Below, one piece after another: positions 16,552 to 24,542 of a DNA stretch of 64,000 nucleotides (position 1 is the stretch's first letter; every line of letters starts with the position of its first letter). The position numbers were made by a program, and so were the translations under genes. The notes under the pieces are model-generated. The model was given only the letters and a program-made list of their open reading frames with translations. It searched no databases and was not told the origin of the DNA. Source of the DNA: Gloeobacter kilaueensis JS1 (GTDB taxonomy: Bacteria; Cyanobacteriota; Cyanobacteriia; Gloeobacterales; Gloeobacteraceae); the NCBI RefSeq assembly GCF_000484535.1, contig NC_022600.1:434001-498000 (forward strand), given 5' to 3'.

Positions 16552-17595
16552 TTAGCGGTCGCTCAGGCGCTTGATACTGCTGCTCACCACCCGCTCTAAG
16601 CGGGCAAAGTTTTCGAGCACCTGGCCGATGCCGAGCACGACACAGCGCAGCGGATCTTCGGCGACGTAGACGGCTACACCGGTTTCGTCGGAGACCAGAT
16701 CGTCGAGTCCTTTTAATAAAGCCCCGCCACCGGCCAGCACGATGCCGCGATCGGCAATGTCTGCCACCAGTTCCGGCGGTGTGCGCTCGAGGGTGCGCTT
16801 GATCGCCTCGATGATCGCCGAGAGCGGCTCGCTCATGCACTCGCGAATTTCTGCCGTATGGACATCGACCGTCCGGGGCAGGCCAGAGAGCATGTGTAGC
16901 CCCCGCACCTCCCACTTGTCCCCTTCGTCGCGTCGGGCTGAGGCGGTGCCAAGCCGCATCTTGATCTCCTCGGCGGTGCGCTCACCGATGACCAGGTTGT
17001 GGACCTTTTTAAGGTAGGTGGCGATCGATTCGGTAAGCTCGTCGCCCGCCACGCGCACCGATTCTGAGACGACCGTGCCGCCGAGGGCGATCACCGCCAC
17101 TTCGGTCGTACCGCCGCCAATATCGACCACCAGGCTGCCCGTCGGTCCTGTTACCGGTAGTCCTGCGCCGATCGCCGCCGCCACCGGCTCGTCGATGAGC
17201 CGGACCTCGCGCGCCCCGGCCCGGATCGCCGCCTCCATCACCGCCCGGCGCTCGATGCCGGTGATGCCGCTCGGGATGCCAATCACCACCAGCGGTGAGA
17301 CCAGATATTCGCCGTTGTGAATCCGCTGGATGAAGTGCTTGATCATCATCTCAGCTAGATCAAAGTCGGCTATCACTCCGTCGCGCAGGGGACGAACCGC
17401 CTGAATCGTGCTCGGTGTGCGACCGAGCATCTGCCGGGCCGCTTCGCCAAAGGCGAGGGGCTTGCGGGTCTGCTGATCGAGGGCGACCACACTCGGCTCA
17501 GAGAGGACCGTGCCTCGGCCAGCCACATAGATCAGTGTGTTGGCTGTACCCAGGTCGATTCCCATGTCTCGGGAAAACCGACTGAAAAGGCCCAC
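16552..17595 (-). CDS. mreB: Actin-like cell-shape protein MreB
   Basis: 347 residues. Bacterial actin that polymerises on the inner face of the cytoplasmic membrane and organises the elongasome. Phosphate 1 loop is MGIDLGTANTLIYV near the N-terminus, phosphate 2 is LVVDIGGGTTEVAVIALGG, the adenosine motif is GIVLAGGGALLKGLDDL, and the connecting block RDGVIADFDLAEMMIKHFI is typical. The amphipathic N-terminus (GLFSRFSRD) is membrane-binding. The GTG at 17593-17595 has AGGGGGC immediately before it and gives the standard MreB length; an in-frame ATG at 17637 is less likely. It lies between rodZ (61 nt upstream) and mreC. Confidence 0.97.
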   Translation of the reverse strand: MGLFSRFSRDMGIDLGTANTLIYVAGRGTVLSEPSVVALDQQTRKPLAFGEAARQMLGRTPSTIQAVRPLRDGVIADFDLAEMMIKHFIQRIHNGEYLVSPLVVIGIPSGITGIERRAVMEAAIRAGAREVRLIDEPVAAAIGAGLPVTGPTGSLVVDIGGGTTEVAVIALGGTVVSESVRVAGDELTESIATYLKKVHNLVIGERTAEEIKMRLGTASARRDEGDKWEVRGLHMLSGLPRTVDVHTAEIRECMSEPLSAIIEAIKRTLERTPPELVADIADRGIVLAGGGALLKGLDDLVSDETGVAVYVAEDPLRCVVLGIGQVLENFARLERVVSSSIKRLSDR

Positions 17596-17656
17596 GCCCC
17601 CTTCCCCCTGCACACGACTCGTTGGGGATCCTAACACAGCCGATTGTCAAAACTGA

Positions 17657-18532
17657 TTAAGGGCCCTGCCGAAATACACGTTCGACCACTTCGCCGGATT
17701 TGCCCATCTGGCCAAGGGATTGATCGTTGAGGGTGAGTAACACCCCACCGGCGTTTCCGGCCCTGACGCTCAGCTGCTTCTGGGCCTGCCAGTCGCGCTT
17801 CGTTCCCTGGGGCAACTCGCCTTCAAAGGCTTTGCGACCATCGGCGACCACCCGCACCCAGGAGCGCTCCTTGAGCGCTATCTGCATCTGCAGTCCTTTT
17901 GGAAGCGCCGCAACACTGTCGGTTGTCTGAAGGGGGGTCGAGGCGGTCAAAAGTGATGGGGTGCTCTCAGGAGTGGCGGCGGGAGCAGTCACCACTGGGG
18001 CAGGTTTGATCGCGGTGGGCGAAGCTTGCCTGACTGGGGGGGCGGACGGTGTTTTTTTGGCCGCAGGGGCGGGCTTTTTGACAACGGGGGCCGGTGCGGG
18101 CGGCCTCGCCGTGAGTGGAGGTTGCTGGGCGCGCTGCAGGTACGAGAATCCGCCTGCGGCGACGAGCACCAGCGCTCCATACAAGAGCCAGGCGTGGAAG
18201 GGGCGCAAAGTCGGCTTGGTAAGCGAAGCGCTCGCCCGCTCGATCGGAGTCGGGGTGACGGCAGGCGCTTCAGCCGGGGGCGGTGGCTGCAATTCTTTAA
18301 GGAGCGCCGCACCGTCGAGATCGACCAGATCAGAGTACTTGCGGATGAAGGCGCGCACGTAGACCGGTTCGGGCAGATACTCGGACTTGCCATCTTCGAT
18401 GGCGAGCAGATAGCGCCTGGGGATGCGGGTGCGCTCCGCCACGTCATCTACCGACAGACCGCGCTCCTCGCGCTCTTTTGCCAGCAATTTTCCTACTGAT
18501 TTGAGCGAGTCGGATTGAAAGTCAGCACTCAT
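17657..18532 (-). CDS. rodZ: RodZ-like membrane protein (HTH plus DUF4115)
   Basis: 291 residues. The cytoplasmic N-terminus has an HTH_25 domain (KLLAKEREERGLSVDDVAER, TRIPRRYLLAIEDGKSEYLP), the MreB-binding part of RodZ. Then comes a Pro/Ala linker, one membrane helix (WLLYGALVLVAAGGFSYL), a long Pro/Ala/Thr periplasmic linker and a C-terminal DUF4115 domain (LQMQIALKERSWVRVVADGR ... LTLNDQSLGQMG). In E. coli RodZ links MreB to the cell-wall machinery. Its place immediately before mreB supports that role here. It overlaps the rluB-like gene by 4 nt (ATGA). Confidence 0.9.
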   Translation of the reverse strand: MSADFQSDSLKSVGKLLAKEREERGLSVDDVAERTRIPRRYLLAIEDGKSEYLPEPVYVRAFIRKYSDLVDLDGAALLKELQPPPPAEAPAVTPTPIERASASLTKPTLRPFHAWLLYGALVLVAAGGFSYLQRAQQPPLTARPPAPAPVVKKPAPAAKKTPSAPPVRQASPTAIKPAPVVTAPAATPESTPSLLTASTPLQTTDSVAALPKGLQMQIALKERSWVRVVADGRKAFEGELPQGTKRDWQAQKQLSVRAGNAGGVLLTLNDQSLGQMGKSGEVVERVFRQGP

Positions 18533-19272
18533 AGATCGGATGTTCCAGTAGCTTGTAGTTGCTGGATTTCGTTCTCGCTCAATTCTCGGAAGTGGCCTGC
18601 CGGTAAATTGCCCAGGACAATGGGGCCAATCGCAATCCGGTGCAGTTGCTGGACGGGATAACCGAGAAATTCGGCTACCTTACGAATCTGACGGTTTCGC
18701 CCTTCGACCAGAATAATCTCAACAAGCGTGGAATTGTTAGTCCGTTCACAAACCTGTACCGAAGCCGGCAGCGTTTTTTGGCCCTCAAGCAGCACACCGG
18801 CTCGCCAGCGTTCGAGGGTCGTCGCCCCAGGGTGGCCAGCCAGCCAGACGCGATAGGTCTTGGGCAGATGGAAGCTCGGGTGGGTCATCCGAAAAGTGAG
18901 CGCACCGTCGCTGCTGATTAAAAGTGCGCCGGAGCTGTCGTAGTCGAGCCGACCGACCGGATGGAGGCCCTGGCCCGTCCGCCAGGCCAGCGGCAATAGA
19001 TCCATGACGGTCCGTCGTCCCCTCGGATCGAAGCAGGTGGAAAGCCAGCCCACCGGTTTGTGCAACAGCAAGTAGCGCAGGGGCGGCTGATCGCTCAGCA
19101 ACTGCCCGTCCACCTCAATCCGGTCGCAGGCCGGATCGACGCAGGTGCCCAGCTGCTGAACGACCGCGCCGTTGACGCGCACCTGACCCGCAGCGATCAG
19201 CCCCTCGGCCCGGCGGCGCGAGGCGATACCATGTTCAGCCAGGAGCTTTTGAAGGCGGATTGGTGCTGCCAT
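18529..19272 (-). CDS. RluB/RsuA-type rRNA pseudouridine synthase
   Basis: 247 residues. An N-terminal S4 RNA-binding domain (IRLQKLLAEHGIASRRRAEG, LIAAGQVRVNG) is followed by the RsuA/RluB catalytic domain: LLHKPVGWLSTC, the catalytic loop PVGRLDYDSSGALLIS containing the nucleophilic Asp, and VEGRNRQIRKVAEFLGYPV. It converts a specific uridine of 16S or 23S rRNA to pseudouridine; the target site cannot be assigned but RluB-like (23S) is likely. It is the second gene of the rodZ-mreBCD transcript, overlapping both neighbours, so expression is probably coupled to cell-shape genes. Confidence 0.92.
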   Translation of the reverse strand: MAAPIRLQKLLAEHGIASRRRAEGLIAAGQVRVNGAVVQQLGTCVDPACDRIEVDGQLLSDQPPLRYLLLHKPVGWLSTCFDPRGRRTVMDLLPLAWRTGQGLHPVGRLDYDSSGALLISSDGALTFRMTHPSFHLPKTYRVWLAGHPGATTLERWRAGVLLEGQKTLPASVQVCERTNNSTLVEIILVEGRNRQIRKVAEFLGYPVQQLHRIAIGPIVLGNLPAGHFRELSENEIQQLQATGTSDL

Positions 19273-19717
19273 TGCTGCCGCTGTTGAAAAAACCTAACTG
19301 GTAGCTGTTGGCATCTTCGGGGGGGGTGTGAACCAGGATACATTCAAACTCGCGGGCCAGGTTGTGGACTTCCCGCAGATCCTCTTCGGACCAGATCGTC
19401 CAGCTGCCGCGCAACTCGTCGCCTACCCGCACCTCGACACGGTTGCCGATGATGTACATGATCCGCTGGCGCTGGGTGGCACCGTCCGCCTTCTGCTCCA
19501 GCACACCCTGCGGGTCGAGGCCCAGAAGCCGCATCGCCACCAGAAGCCTGGGCAGAGCCTCGCAGATCTTCTGGCGGGCCTTCTCGGGGTTGCTCCGCAG
19601 CCAGGCAAGCTGAGCCTCCAGCACCTCCTGCTGCAGGTACTTGAGCGCTTCAAGGGGAGACTTGGTCTGGTAGCGCTGGCTCTCCCAGATCCTTTCCAGC
19701 GCCTCCTGCAGATCCAT
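19235..19717 (-). CDS. Conserved-looking hypothetical protein
   Basis: 160 residues, not recognised. The N-terminal half is helical with a pattern (SPLEALKYLQQEVLEAQLAW) that vaguely recalls MazG-type all-alpha pyrophosphatases but lacks their EExxE metal motif. The C-terminal half is strand-rich (IMYIIGNRVEVRVGDELRGS ... REFECILVHTPP). Soluble, no signal peptide. Its 3' end overlaps the rluB-like start by 38 nt, making it the first gene of the operon that continues into rodZ-mreBCD. The long overlap and its codon quality support it being real. Confidence 0.7.
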   Translation of the reverse strand: MDLQEALERIWESQRYQTKSPLEALKYLQQEVLEAQLAWLRSNPEKARQKICEALPRLLVAMRLLGLDPQGVLEQKADGATQRQRIMYIIGNRVEVRVGDELRGSWTIWSEEDLREVHNLAREFECILVHTPPEDANSYQLGFFNSGSNGSTNPPSKAPG

Positions 19718-19907
19718 AGGCTACGGCCGATAACCCTAGAGAACTTCCCTATCTTCGTCATCCAGACGCCCACATCATAACCGCTTCGACCCTAAAAAAG
19801 GGGCTGCTCACTCAAATTCCCCCCGCGCTGACCCGGTTTTGTAAACAACAGATGAGCCATTACTCGCGCCGACCATTACACTTGTAGGTAAACAAGTGGG
19901 TTCTGTG

Positions 19908-20687
19908 ATGGCAAAGAGCGGCTGGTGGATCGGTGGACTGATTGCTTTGATGGTTGCCTGCCCGGCTGCACAGGCACAGGTAACCCTACCCCAGCCGCCC
20001 GTACCGGTGGTGGATCTGGCGGAGCAATTGACACCCAGCCAGCGCCAGCAGCTCAGCGATAAAGTGAGCGCGCTTGAGAAAAATTCTGGCTTCAAGGTGC
20101 GGGTTCTCACCCAAAAGATGAATTCTCCTGGTCGGGCGGTGCGCTCCTACTGGGGACTGGATGACCGCTCGATTCTGGTCGTGCTCAACGTGCTTGAGAA
20201 CAATCCGCTCGATTTTAATGTCGGCCTCGACGTGCGCCAGAAACTGCCCCGCGTCTTCTGGCAGGAACTGCAGGGCCGCTACGGTAATCAGTTCTATGTT
20301 CAGGACAATGGCCGCGCCAGAGCCCTGATGGAGGCGATCAACGCCATCGATGTCTCGATCCGTCAGGGGGGCCGCGCCTCGGTGCCAGGCATTCCCCGCG
20401 AGCACTGGCTGTTTACGTTTGTGCTCTCAATTTGTGGTGGTCTGGTGGCAGGTTTTGCCAGCCACGGTCGGGAGGGCGAATTTTTTAGCTGGAAGGGATT
20501 TTTGATCTCTTCGCCCATGTGGTTCATTCTCTTCATCGCCTTTGGTCTGGGACCGGTGCTCACCCGCACCTCGGATCTCGCCCTCATCGCCCAGAACTTC
20601 GGTGGCTTTTTTGCCGGTGGCCTGACGGGCTTCTTGATTCCGACGCCCAAGCGCGAACGGCGCGATCCAAATCTTTCCGAAAGCTGA
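19908..20687 (+). CDS. TPM-domain membrane protein (YgcG/Psb32-like)
   Basis: About 259 residues. A signal peptide (WWIGGLIALMVACPAAQAQ) is followed by a TPM domain, about residues 30-150 (VVDLAEQLTPSQRQQLSDKV ... GFKVRVLTQ ... VGLDVRQKLPRVFWQEL), then two hydrophobic segments (WLFTFVLSICGGLVAGF; MWFILFIAFGLGPVL) and a short basic tail. In plants and cyanobacteria related proteins (Psb32/TLP18.3) help photosystem II repair; in other bacteria the role is unclear. Assignment to PSII repair is tentative. The start could also be the GTG at 19896 or 19905; the ATG gives the cleanest signal peptide. Confidence 0.8.
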   Translation: MAKSGWWIGGLIALMVACPAAQAQVTLPQPPVPVVDLAEQLTPSQRQQLSDKVSALEKNSGFKVRVLTQKMNSPGRAVRSYWGLDDRSILVVLNVLENNPLDFNVGLDVRQKLPRVFWQELQGRYGNQFYVQDNGRARALMEAINAIDVSIRQGGRASVPGIPREHWLFTFVLSICGGLVAGFASHGREGEFFSWKGFLISSPMWFILFIAFGLGPVLTRTSDLALIAQNFGGFFAGGLTGFLIPTPKRERRDPNLSES

Positions 20688-20750
20688 GAGCGACTGCACA
20701 TTCGCCCGTTGAGTGCTAGCCTTGACCCATCGCGACGTTCAAGGCGGCCT

Positions 20751-20993
20751 ATGTGCATCTGCGTCAACTGCGCCTACGTGGATCGCTGTCAGACCTACCA
20801 CACGGTCGAAACCGTTCACCAGCAGCCTCACCTGAGTGAAGAGCCCGACTTCGAGCCTGTGCATCCGCTCATCAACGTCAACCTCTACGACCACGGGCAG
20901 GGAATGGAGTGGGATGTCGTCGGCTGCGAGAGCTTCACCGAAGAGACCGGTCGCTGGGCAAGGCTCAGGCCCGGAGAGCTGATCCCGACATAG
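20751..20993 (+). CDS. ycf34: Ycf34 family iron-sulfur protein
   Basis: 80 residues. Starts MCICVNCAYVDRCQTYHTVE, the hallmark of Ycf34, with four cysteines (positions 2, 4, 7, 13) of the type reported to hold an Fe-S cluster in cyanobacteria, where the protein affects photosynthetic electron transport. VNLYDHGQGMEWDVVGCESF and the C-terminal WARLRPGELIP complete the family pattern. ATG 20751 is preferred over the longer frame because AAGG precedes it and the conserved Cys block begins at residue 2. Strong support for a cyanobacterial origin. lgt starts 7 nt downstream. Confidence 0.93.
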   Translation: MCICVNCAYVDRCQTYHTVETVHQQPHLSEEPDFEPVHPLINVNLYDHGQGMEWDVVGCESFTEETGRWARLRPGELIPT

Positions 20994-21000
20994 AGCACCG

Positions 21001-21807
21001 ATGTTTACCTCCCCTGGACCGATTCTCGTGCAGATTGGCGGCTTCGCTGTGCGCTGGTACAGTCTGCTCATCCTCACCGGCATCGTCGCCGGTACCCTCG
21101 TCGCCCAGCGCCTCGCTCCAAAGCGCAGCGTCAACCCGGAAGTCTTCTCGGACTTGGTGGTCTGGCTGGTGGTTGGCGCGATTCCGATGGCGCGGCTGTA
21201 CTACGTCATATTTGAATGGCACCGCTTTGCCGCCGAACCCTGGTGGAAGGTCTTCGCGATCTGGGAGGGTGGCATCGCCATCCACGGCGGCATCCTCGGG
21301 GGGTTACTCGCTGCCTGGCTGTTCTGCCGCCGCTACGGCTATTCGCTGCTCACACTGATGGATCTGGTCGCTCCCGGCCTGATTCTGGGCCAGGCGATTG
21401 GTCGCTGGGGCAACTTTTTTAACTCGGAGGCGTTCGGAGCACCCACCGACCTGCCCTGGAAGTTATTTATTCCTGAGCCGAACCGGCCACCGGGGCTGGG
21501 GGAGTTTGCCTTTTATCACCCGACATTTTTGTACGAATCGCTCTGGGATCTGGGCGTATTCGTGCTGCTGCTGTTTGTCTTTTATCGCGTTCGCCCTCTG
21601 GCCACCGGCAGCATCGCCTGCATCTACGCGATCGCCTACAGTCTGGGCCGCTTCTGGATCGAGGGGCTGCGCATGGACTCGCTGATGGTCGGTCCCCTGC
21701 GCACCGCCCAGCTGGTGAGCTTGCTGGGCATCGCAGCAGGCAGCATCGGCCTGTGGTGGCTCAATCGCCGCCGCGACGCCCAGGTGGGGGAAGTCAGCCA
21801 GAATTAG
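21001..21807 (+). CDS. lgt: Prolipoprotein diacylglyceryl transferase
   Basis: 268 residues, about seven membrane helices. Transfers diacylglycerol from phosphatidylglycerol to the lipobox Cys of prolipoproteins at the periplasmic side of the inner membrane. Signature WEGGIAIHGGILGG contains the His-Gly-Gly block, and GQAIGRWGNFFNSEAFGAPT is the Lgt PROSITE-type motif with its essential Arg, Asn and Glu. Full-length. It follows ycf34 by 7 nt. Its TAG stop overlaps the TAA stop of the convergent VOC gene. Confidence 0.96.
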   Translation: MFTSPGPILVQIGGFAVRWYSLLILTGIVAGTLVAQRLAPKRSVNPEVFSDLVVWLVVGAIPMARLYYVIFEWHRFAAEPWWKVFAIWEGGIAIHGGILGGLLAAWLFCRRYGYSLLTLMDLVAPGLILGQAIGRWGNFFNSEAFGAPTDLPWKLFIPEPNRPPGLGEFAFYHPTFLYESLWDLGVFVLLLFVFYRVRPLATGSIACIYAIAYSLGRFWIEGLRMDSLMVGPLRTAQLVSLLGIAAGSIGLWWLNRRRDAQVGEVSQN

Positions 21808-22214
21808 CCCGGCTCATCGGGGGCAAAACCGGGGATCGGCTGGCCAAAGGTGAGGACGTAGCCATTCGGGTCTTTGATCGTAAATTCGCGCATGCCGTAG
21901 AAGGTATCGTGGGGCGCTTTGAGCACCGAGACCTGGGGGTGAATCTTTTGATGGAGCGCCTCGATATCTTCGACTTCGAGGTAGAAGGTCAGCACACCAC
22001 CGGGAGCGCGGTCTTTAAAGATAGACAGCTCATCGCCGAGGTTCGCGCGCTCCTGGAACATGATCTGAATATCACCCAGCTTGACCATGCCCCAATCGAA
22101 GGGAGCCTGCTCAGGGAGGACCATCACCCGCTGAAAACCCAGAACTGTCTCGTAAAAATCGAGGGCCGTGCTGACATTATCGACACCTAAATTGGGAGTG
22201 AGGCTCTTGAACAT
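21804..22214 (-). CDS. VOC/glyoxalase-fold protein
   Basis: 136 residues forming one vicinal-oxygen-chelate module: SLTPNLGVDNVSTALDFYET then VLGFQRVM in the first beta-alpha-beta unit, GVLTFYLEVEDIEALHQKI and REFTIKDPNGYVLTFGQP in the second. Members bind a metal and act as glyoxalases, dioxygenases or resistance proteins. The DPNG-x-x-L-x-F element is the common C-terminal signature. The exact substrate is unknown. It converges with lgt, sharing stop bases at 21804-21807, and lies 33 nt downstream of the Rad52-like gene on the same strand. Confidence 0.88.
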   Translation of the reverse strand: MFKSLTPNLGVDNVSTALDFYETVLGFQRVMVLPEQAPFDWGMVKLGDIQIMFQERANLGDELSIFKDRAPGGVLTFYLEVEDIEALHQKIHPQVSVLKAPHDTFYGMREFTIKDPNGYVLTFGQPIPGFAPDEPG

Positions 22215-22247
22215 GGTGTACTCCTTGATAAGAAGTTACGCAGAAAG

Positions 22248-23018
22248 TTAAGGAACAGCGGGCAGGGCGACGGGCAGTTGCTTGGCCATGTCGATAAATT
22301 TGCGCCACTCCTCGACGCTGCCGACCCGTTCAAAGCGCGGACGCAGATCGCCTTTGGCGTCGGAGAGCAGGTAGCCCAGAGCCCGCCTCGCCTTGGAGAG
22401 ATTTTCGACTTTCTCGAAGCACTCCTGCACGATGCCCTCGACGCCCGGACGGCGCAACAGATCCTCAAAGAGCCAGTGCAGCTGCTTGTCGCTGAGCTGG
22501 GCTGTCTCCTTGGCAATCGAGGGGGGTGGGGGATTGTCGCCGGACCCAGCGGCCTGGGAATGGCTCGCCTCGTAGGCGGCGAGCATCTGGGCACGCACGG
22601 CGGCAGGTTCGCTGAAGCGCCGCCGGTGGCTGTCGTAGTCGCCCCAGACTTTGGGCAGCGTATAAAGAAAGCGGCCCAGGCCGTACTTGACGGCGGCGCG
22701 CTTGAAGGCGTCGGAGTAGGCTGCCTTGGCATCTTCGCCGAGGCCGACGTCGCACTTGGTCACTTCGTGGCCGCCGGCCACGACGACGGTCAGGCGACAC
22801 TCGACCACCCACTCGGAAGGGGTGGACTGCAGGACGTGGTAGGTGTCGGACCAGTTGTGGGGACCGCAGACATCGTCGAGGCGCTGGGCCACGTCGCGGG
22901 CCTCAAGGTAGGCAACGGCCATCGCCCGGCTCTGATCGGAGCTGAGCGCCTGGGCCTTGATCTGCACTTTGGCAATGACCGGTTCGACGAGCGAAAGACT
23001 GGCGATTTGGGATTCCAT
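22248..23018 (-). CDS. Rad52/22-family single-strand annealing protein (DdrA-like)
   Basis: 256 residues. The N-terminal ~150 residues match the Rad52/22 (DdrA-like) annealase core: YLEARDVAQRLDDVCGPHNW, VVECRLTVVV and the signature GLGEDAKAAYSDAFKRAAVK followed by YGLGRFLYTLPKVW. The C-terminal half is a poorly conserved helical tail that could contact other repair proteins. Such proteins bind ssDNA ends and anneal complementary strands; DdrA protects 3' ends in Deinococcus. The start ATG 23016-23018 has a strong upstream promoter (23047-23075). The promoter-proximal region shares short motifs with the lexA upstream region, hinting at SOS control. Confidence 0.88.
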   Translation of the reverse strand: MESQIASLSLVEPVIAKVQIKAQALSSDQSRAMAVAYLEARDVAQRLDDVCGPHNWSDTYHVLQSTPSEWVVECRLTVVVAGGHEVTKCDVGLGEDAKAAYSDAFKRAAVKYGLGRFLYTLPKVWGDYDSHRRRFSEPAAVRAQMLAAYEASHSQAAGSGDNPPPPSIAKETAQLSDKQLHWLFEDLLRRPGVEGIVQECFEKVENLSKARRALGYLLSDAKGDLRPRFERVGSVEEWRKFIDMAKQLPVALPAVP

Positions 23019-23039
23019 GGGACAGAGCTTGTGTTCATC

Positions 23040-23075
23040 TGTCCATATTATAGGGGCTCATGGACATTTGTGCAA
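23040..23075 (-). promoter_or_regulatory. Strong promoter for the Rad52-like gene with flanking dyad
   Basis: Minus strand: TTGCAC (23070-23075), 17-bp spacer, TATAAT (23047-23052), a near-consensus sigma-70 promoter and the best in the window. The inverted pair TGTCCAT (23040-23046) / ATGGACA (23060-23066) brackets the -10 element and could be an operator. Also, GTGTTCATC at 23031-23039 lies between the promoter and the start codon. Confidence 0.6.
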
Positions 23076-23142
23076 CTGTGAAGGCGATCAACTCCGCCGG
23101 GCGACGTGCCAGAATATGGGCATTCTGTTGAAAGAGAGTGTT

Positions 23143-23349
23143 ATGCCTTTTGGTCTCGGTTTGCCGGAAGTGCTGGTGATCGCCGTGATCGCCCTGCTCA
23201 TTTTTGGTCCCAAGAAACTGCCTGAGATGGGCAGCGCACTCGGCAAGGCGATTCGCGGCTTTAAAAGTGGCGTGAGCGATGAGCCTGCTAAGAGTGCTCC
23301 TGCCGAAGCGGAGTCGCCCCAGAGCCTGCCCTCCGGCAAGGACTCCTAA
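23143..23349 (+). CDS. tatA: Twin-arginine translocase subunit TatA/E
   Basis: 68 residues. An N-terminal membrane helix (LPEVLVIAVIALLIFGPKKL) leads directly into the conserved FGPKKLPEMG hinge and an amphipathic helix (LGKAIRGFKSG), then an acidic/Pro tail. TatA oligomers form the pore-like element that passes folded proteins across the membrane with TatC. The ATG at 23143 follows a GAGAG ribosome site; an in-frame ATG at 23116 is less likely. It is divergent from the Rad52-like gene. No tatC lies in the window. Confidence 0.95.
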   Translation: MPFGLGLPEVLVIAVIALLIFGPKKLPEMGSALGKAIRGFKSGVSDEPAKSAPAEAESPQSLPSGKDS

Positions 23350-23352
23350 ACC

Positions 23353-23802
23353 CTACTCGTAGATCCAGCCTGCGATCGTCGCCTGCCAGTCGAGCAGTTC
23401 TTCGGGCGTAAACCACAGGGCGATCTCGCGCTCGGCGGACTCGGGGCTGTCGGAGCCGTGGATGATGTTGCGGCCAATGTCGATGCCGTAGTCGCCCCGG
23501 ATCGTGCCGAGGGGAGCGTTGAGCGGGTTGGTGGGGCCAATCATGGCGCGGGCGGTGGCGACGACCCCCTTGCCTTCGATCACCGCTGCTACGACCGGCG
23601 AGGAGGTAATAAATTCGACCAGACCCTTAAAAAAAGGCCGCTCCCGATGCTCGGCGTAGTGTTTTTCTGCCAGCTCCTCGCTGACTTTGATCAGTTTTAA
23701 GCCGACCAGTTTGAAGCCGCGACGCTCGAAGCGCTGTAAAATCTCGCCGCTCAGGCCGCGTTGCACACCGTCGGGCTTGATGGCAATGAATGTCCGTTCC
23801 AC
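23353..23802 (-). CDS. ndk: Nucleoside diphosphate kinase
   Basis: 149 residues, exactly family length. Phosphate transfer between nucleoside di- and triphosphates through a phospho-His: the active site [16 protein letters not shown] contains the catalytic His. Other family blocks are [16 protein letters not shown] and [18 protein letters not shown]. The GTG at 23800-23802 is chosen because GGAG lies 7 nt upstream; the frame runs open to 23958 but that extension is not Ndk-like. It converges with tatA, with 3 nt between the stops. Confidence 0.97.
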   Translation of the reverse strand: MERTFIAIKPDGVQRGLSGEILQRFERRGFKLVGLKLIKVSEELAEKHYAEHRERPFFKGLVEFITSSPVVAAVIEGKGVVATARAMIGPTNPLNAPLGTIRGDYGIDIGRNIIHGSDSPESAEREIALWFTPEELLDWQATIAGWIYE

Positions 23803-23960
23803 TTTGGCTCTCCAAATTGAAGGTAAACCAAGGGTCATTTTAGGCGTTCCCCTGTTGCCCCGCCGCCCCAAACCCGGCAGCAGACCGGCAAAGTTCGACA
23901 GAATGCTTGCCATAGATAAAAGAGAATGCCAAACTGTGGACAGGTGTTCATCGTACAAAC

Positions 23961-24536
23961 ATGATTACGCTTCGTCAAAAAGAATTCCTGCAGCAACTGA
24001 TCGAAACCTACGGTTCGACGCCGCTGCCGCCGATTCGTACCCTCGCCACCGATCTCGATCAGCACCGCACCACGGTTTATCGCTGGCTGCAGCTGCTTGA
24101 GCAGATGGGCTATCTCAAGGCCCAGGGCAACCGCTACTACATCGATCCGGATCTGTTGGGCATCCCGCTACTTGAGAACCGCATCCCCGCCGGTTCGCCC
24201 GTGACGGTCGAAGAAGATCTGCTCAACAGCCGCATGTCCCTCGACGAATATCTCGTCGAAGAGCGCACCAGCACCTTTTTGTTGCGGGTCAAGGGCGATT
24301 CGATGATCGAGGCGGGCATCTTCGAGGGCGATATCGTCGTCGTCAATCAAAACAAGCGCGCCCAGGACGGCGATGTCGTCGTCGCCCGCATCGATGGCGA
24401 GATGACCCTCAAGACCCTGCGTCGCCGCAACGGCCAGAGCTGGCTTGAGCCGGCCAACAGCCGCTACGCTCCGATCCACCCGGCCAGCGGCCTCGAGGTC
24501 AGCGGCGTCGTCGTCGGCCTGGTGCGCAAGTACTGA
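23961..24536 (+). CDS. lexA: LexA-like SOS repressor/S24 peptidase
   Basis: 191 residues. The N-terminal winged HTH (residues 1-60; [15 protein letters not shown] ... [18 protein letters not shown]) is more divergent than usual. The C-terminal S24 domain keeps the self-cleavage site Ala77-Gly78 (RIPAGSP), Ser114 (KGDSM) and Lys151 (EMTLK); the 37-residue Ser-Lys spacing matches LexA. Thus RecA-stimulated self-cleavage is expected, although cyanobacterial LexA proteins often regulate redox or carbon genes instead of SOS genes. The ATG at 23961 lacks a clear ribosome site. It is divergent from ndk. GTGTTCATC at 23944-23952 may be part of an autoregulatory site. Confidence 0.88.
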   Translation: MITLRQKEFLQQLIETYGSTPLPPIRTLATDLDQHRTTVYRWLQLLEQMGYLKAQGNRYYIDPDLLGIPLLENRIPAGSPVTVEEDLLNSRMSLDEYLVEERTSTFLLRVKGDSMIEAGIFEGDIVVVNQNKRAQDGDVVVARIDGEMTLKTLRRRNGQSWLEPANSRYAPIHPASGLEVSGVVVGLVRKY

Positions 24537-24542
24537 TCGTCC

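Noticed and set aside
15365..16915. Longer mreC reading frame starting inside mreB
   Set aside because: The first 125 codons overlap mreB in another frame and are not MreC-like; the GTG at 16540 has a ribosome site.
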